Source: Flavobacteriaceae bacterium
GTDB taxonomy: Bacteria; Bacteroidota; Bacteroidia; Flavobacteriales; Flavobacteriaceae
Direction: 5' to 3'
Length of the DNA: 64,000 nucleotides
NCBI GenBank assembly: GCA_014238425.1
Contig: JABABD010000031.1
Location: 45,491-109,490, forward strand
How positions within the stretch are numbered: the first letter of the stretch is position 1; each line of letters begins with the position of its first letter. Shown one piece after another: positions 62,805 through 64,000 of the stretch. Both the position numbers and the translations under genes were made by a program. The notes under the pieces were generated by a model. That model made no database searches and was not told the origin of the DNA. It worked only from the letters and a program-made list of their open reading frames with translations.

Positions 62805-64000
62805 GTGAATAAAAAATTACTCTATTTAGTATGGTTTTTATGCCCTTTTATAGGGTTTTCTCAAATCTTAGAGATTAACAATGCAGCTGAACCAGAGGCG
62901 ACTATGTCTTTGCAAGAACTAGTAGAGAATGTACTGATTACAGGTGCCTGCTCAGATGTTAGCAATTTTACAGAACAAGTTAGCGGTATTCCAACTCAAT
63001 CCACTAACAAAAGTTATGGGTTTTTTAAAAGAACAGGTTTAACGAGATTCCCATTTGAAGAAGGTGTCATCTTAACAACAGGGAATGCTTTTGCTGCTGG
63101 TAATACAATTGCACCGCCACCAACTGTTGCCGCCAATCCTGATTTTAACAATGGGTTGCCTGGTGATGCCGATCTTGAAGCAGCTTTGGGACAAACAGGT
63201 ACAGAGGATGCTACATTTATTAAATTCGATTTTGTACCCACATCGGCTGATTTTAGCTTTCGATTTCTAATGGCTTCTGAGGAGTACTTTAATAATACTG
63301 AATGTCAATTTGCTGATAGTTTTGCTTTTTTACTGAGAGAAGTGGGAACACCAAATTATACAAATCTCGCAGTTTTACCTGATGGTACTCCAGTGAGCGT
63401 TAGAAATATAAATAACTCAACCAATTGTGCCTCGAATGTACCTTTTTTCGAAGGTTATAACTTAGGCAGTACTAATTATGGAGGGCAAACCGTGATTTTA
63501 ACGGCTAGTTCTACAGTAATACCTGGCCGTACCTACGAAATTAAATTAGTAGTAGCCGATCAAGGAGATTCTGCTTGGGATTCTGCTATTTTTTTAGAAG
63601 CAGGCAGTTTTAATATAGGTTTGGATCTTGGACAGGATCTTACGATTACCAATAATAACGCACCTTGTGATGGTAGTACTCAGGTATTAAGTACTGGCTT
63701 TCCTGGTCTTGTCCATACTTGGTATTTAGATGGTGTGGAGATTACTACTGATACAGATGACATGCTAGATGCTGTGGTAGATGGCACTTATTCTGTAGAA
63801 GTAAGCTTTGGTACGGGTTGTGATGCCTCAGATTCAATTATTGTACAATTTGCGGAAAGACCCACTGCCAATTTGGTTTTAGACCAGTTGATCTGTGATG
63901 ATGACAATGATGGTTTTTGGACCTTGGACCTGGCGGGTTTCAATGCTACTGTTTATGGTGCCCAGAATGTGGCAGATTATACGATAACGTATCATCCAAC
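62805..64000 (+). CDS. choice-of-anchor L domain secreted protein (3' partial)
   Basis: At least 398 residues, running off the window with no stop. It starts at GTG 62805 and has a signal peptide (LLYLVWFLCPFIGFS, then QILEI). The choice-of-anchor L domain covers about residues 35-270, with the conserved FKRTGLTRFPFEEGVILTTGN (in part), MASEEYFNNTECQFADSFAF and VVADQGDSAWDSAIFLEAGS. A PKD/Ig-like repeat follows, and then ICDDDNDGFWTLDLAGFNA, a pattern seen in adhesin-like proteins with type IX type B sorting signals. The C-terminal signal would be beyond the window. Export by the SprA system is likely but inferred. Confidence 0.85.
   Translation, partial: MNKKLLYLVWFLCPFIGFSQILEINNAAEPEATMSLQELVENVLITGACSDVSNFTEQVSGIPTQSTNKSYGFFKRTGLTRFPFEEGVILTTGNAFAAGNTIAPPPTVAANPDFNNGLPGDADLEAALGQTGTEDATFIKFDFVPTSADFSFRFLMASEEYFNNTECQFADSFAFLLREVGTPNYTNLAVLPDGTPVSVRNINNSTNCASNVPFFEGYNLGSTNYGGQTVILTASSTVIPGRTYEIKLVVADQGDSAWDSAIFLEAGSFNIGLDLGQDLTITNNNAPCDGSTQVLSTGFPGLVHTWYLDGVEITTDTDDMLDAVVDGTYSVEVSFGTGCDASDSIIVQFAERPTANLVLDQLICDDDNDGFWTLDLAGFNATVYGAQNVADYTITYHP

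Noticed and set aside
1..64000. CRISPR arrays, prophage or insertion sequences
   Set aside because: No regular spaced repeats, cas genes, transposases, integrases or phage structural genes were found.

Overview
The window is a contiguous piece of a low-GC chromosome from a Flavobacteriaceae bacterium (Bacteroidota). The reasons are the gliding/type IX secretion gene sprA, a RemB-like protein, an Alternative Complex III operon, promoters of the Bacteroidota type (TTTG, about 19 bases, TAnnTTTG), the absence of clear Shine-Dalgarno sequences, and frequent TTG/GTG starts. The genus cannot be fixed from the sequence alone. Nearly all of it is core genome. There is no CRISPR array, insertion sequence, prophage or rRNA. 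No gap without a gene exceeds 300 bases; the largest are 5553-5845 (contains a tRNA), 57877-58078, 62629-62804 and 11769-11942.

Layout. 1-5552: a metallophosphoesterase cut by the window start, a thioredoxin-fold protein without its cysteines, and a minus-strand pair of a DUF2723 (GT117-type) membrane protein and a polysaccharide deacetylase. 5678-11377: tRNA-Gln, a universal stress protein, and the rimP-nusA-infB operon behind a short leader carrying a terminator-like hairpin. 11388-23745: a SPOR protein, then the large respiratory operon actABCDEF-coxBA, which encodes quinol oxidation by Alternative Complex III and an aa3-type oxidase core, closed by a strong terminator. 23770-30591: an AT-rich FkbM methyltransferase that looks inserted, then ruvB, a YihY/BrkB protein, queG, malic enzyme and ruvA.

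30598-42747: the giant type IX secretion translocon gene sprA, gcvH, a VanZ-like protein, two TonB-like proteins and a RemB-like gliding protein whose N-terminus repeats the TonB C-terminal domain. 42751-49050: a metallo-beta-lactamase-fold hydrolase, then a second respiratory cluster (cyoE, two tandem subunit III genes, subunit IV, a cysteine-less Sco-like protein, a Sco copper chaperone, DUF420 and a small CxxC protein) that supplies heme, subunits and copper to the oxidase encoded 20 kb upstream. 49200-57067: a MacB-type ABC exporter with two permeases, two membrane-fusion adaptors and a TolC-like channel, followed by tsaB. 57064-62628 (minus strand): MscS channel, a secreted unknown protein, DUF1304, a DUF255 lipoprotein, dodecin and a NifU-family protein with a duplicated N-domain. 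62805-64000: the start of a large secreted choice-of-anchor L protein that runs off the window.

No wholly new system is evident. The items most worth a second look are the TonB/TonB/RemB cluster with three related C-terminal domains, the rimP-nusA-infB leader hairpin, the ECF-like promoter element in front of both the exporter and its TolC gene, the helix-hairpin-helix extension on ActC, the long soluble insertion in one of two CoxIII proteins, and two thioredoxin-fold proteins that have lost their cysteines.
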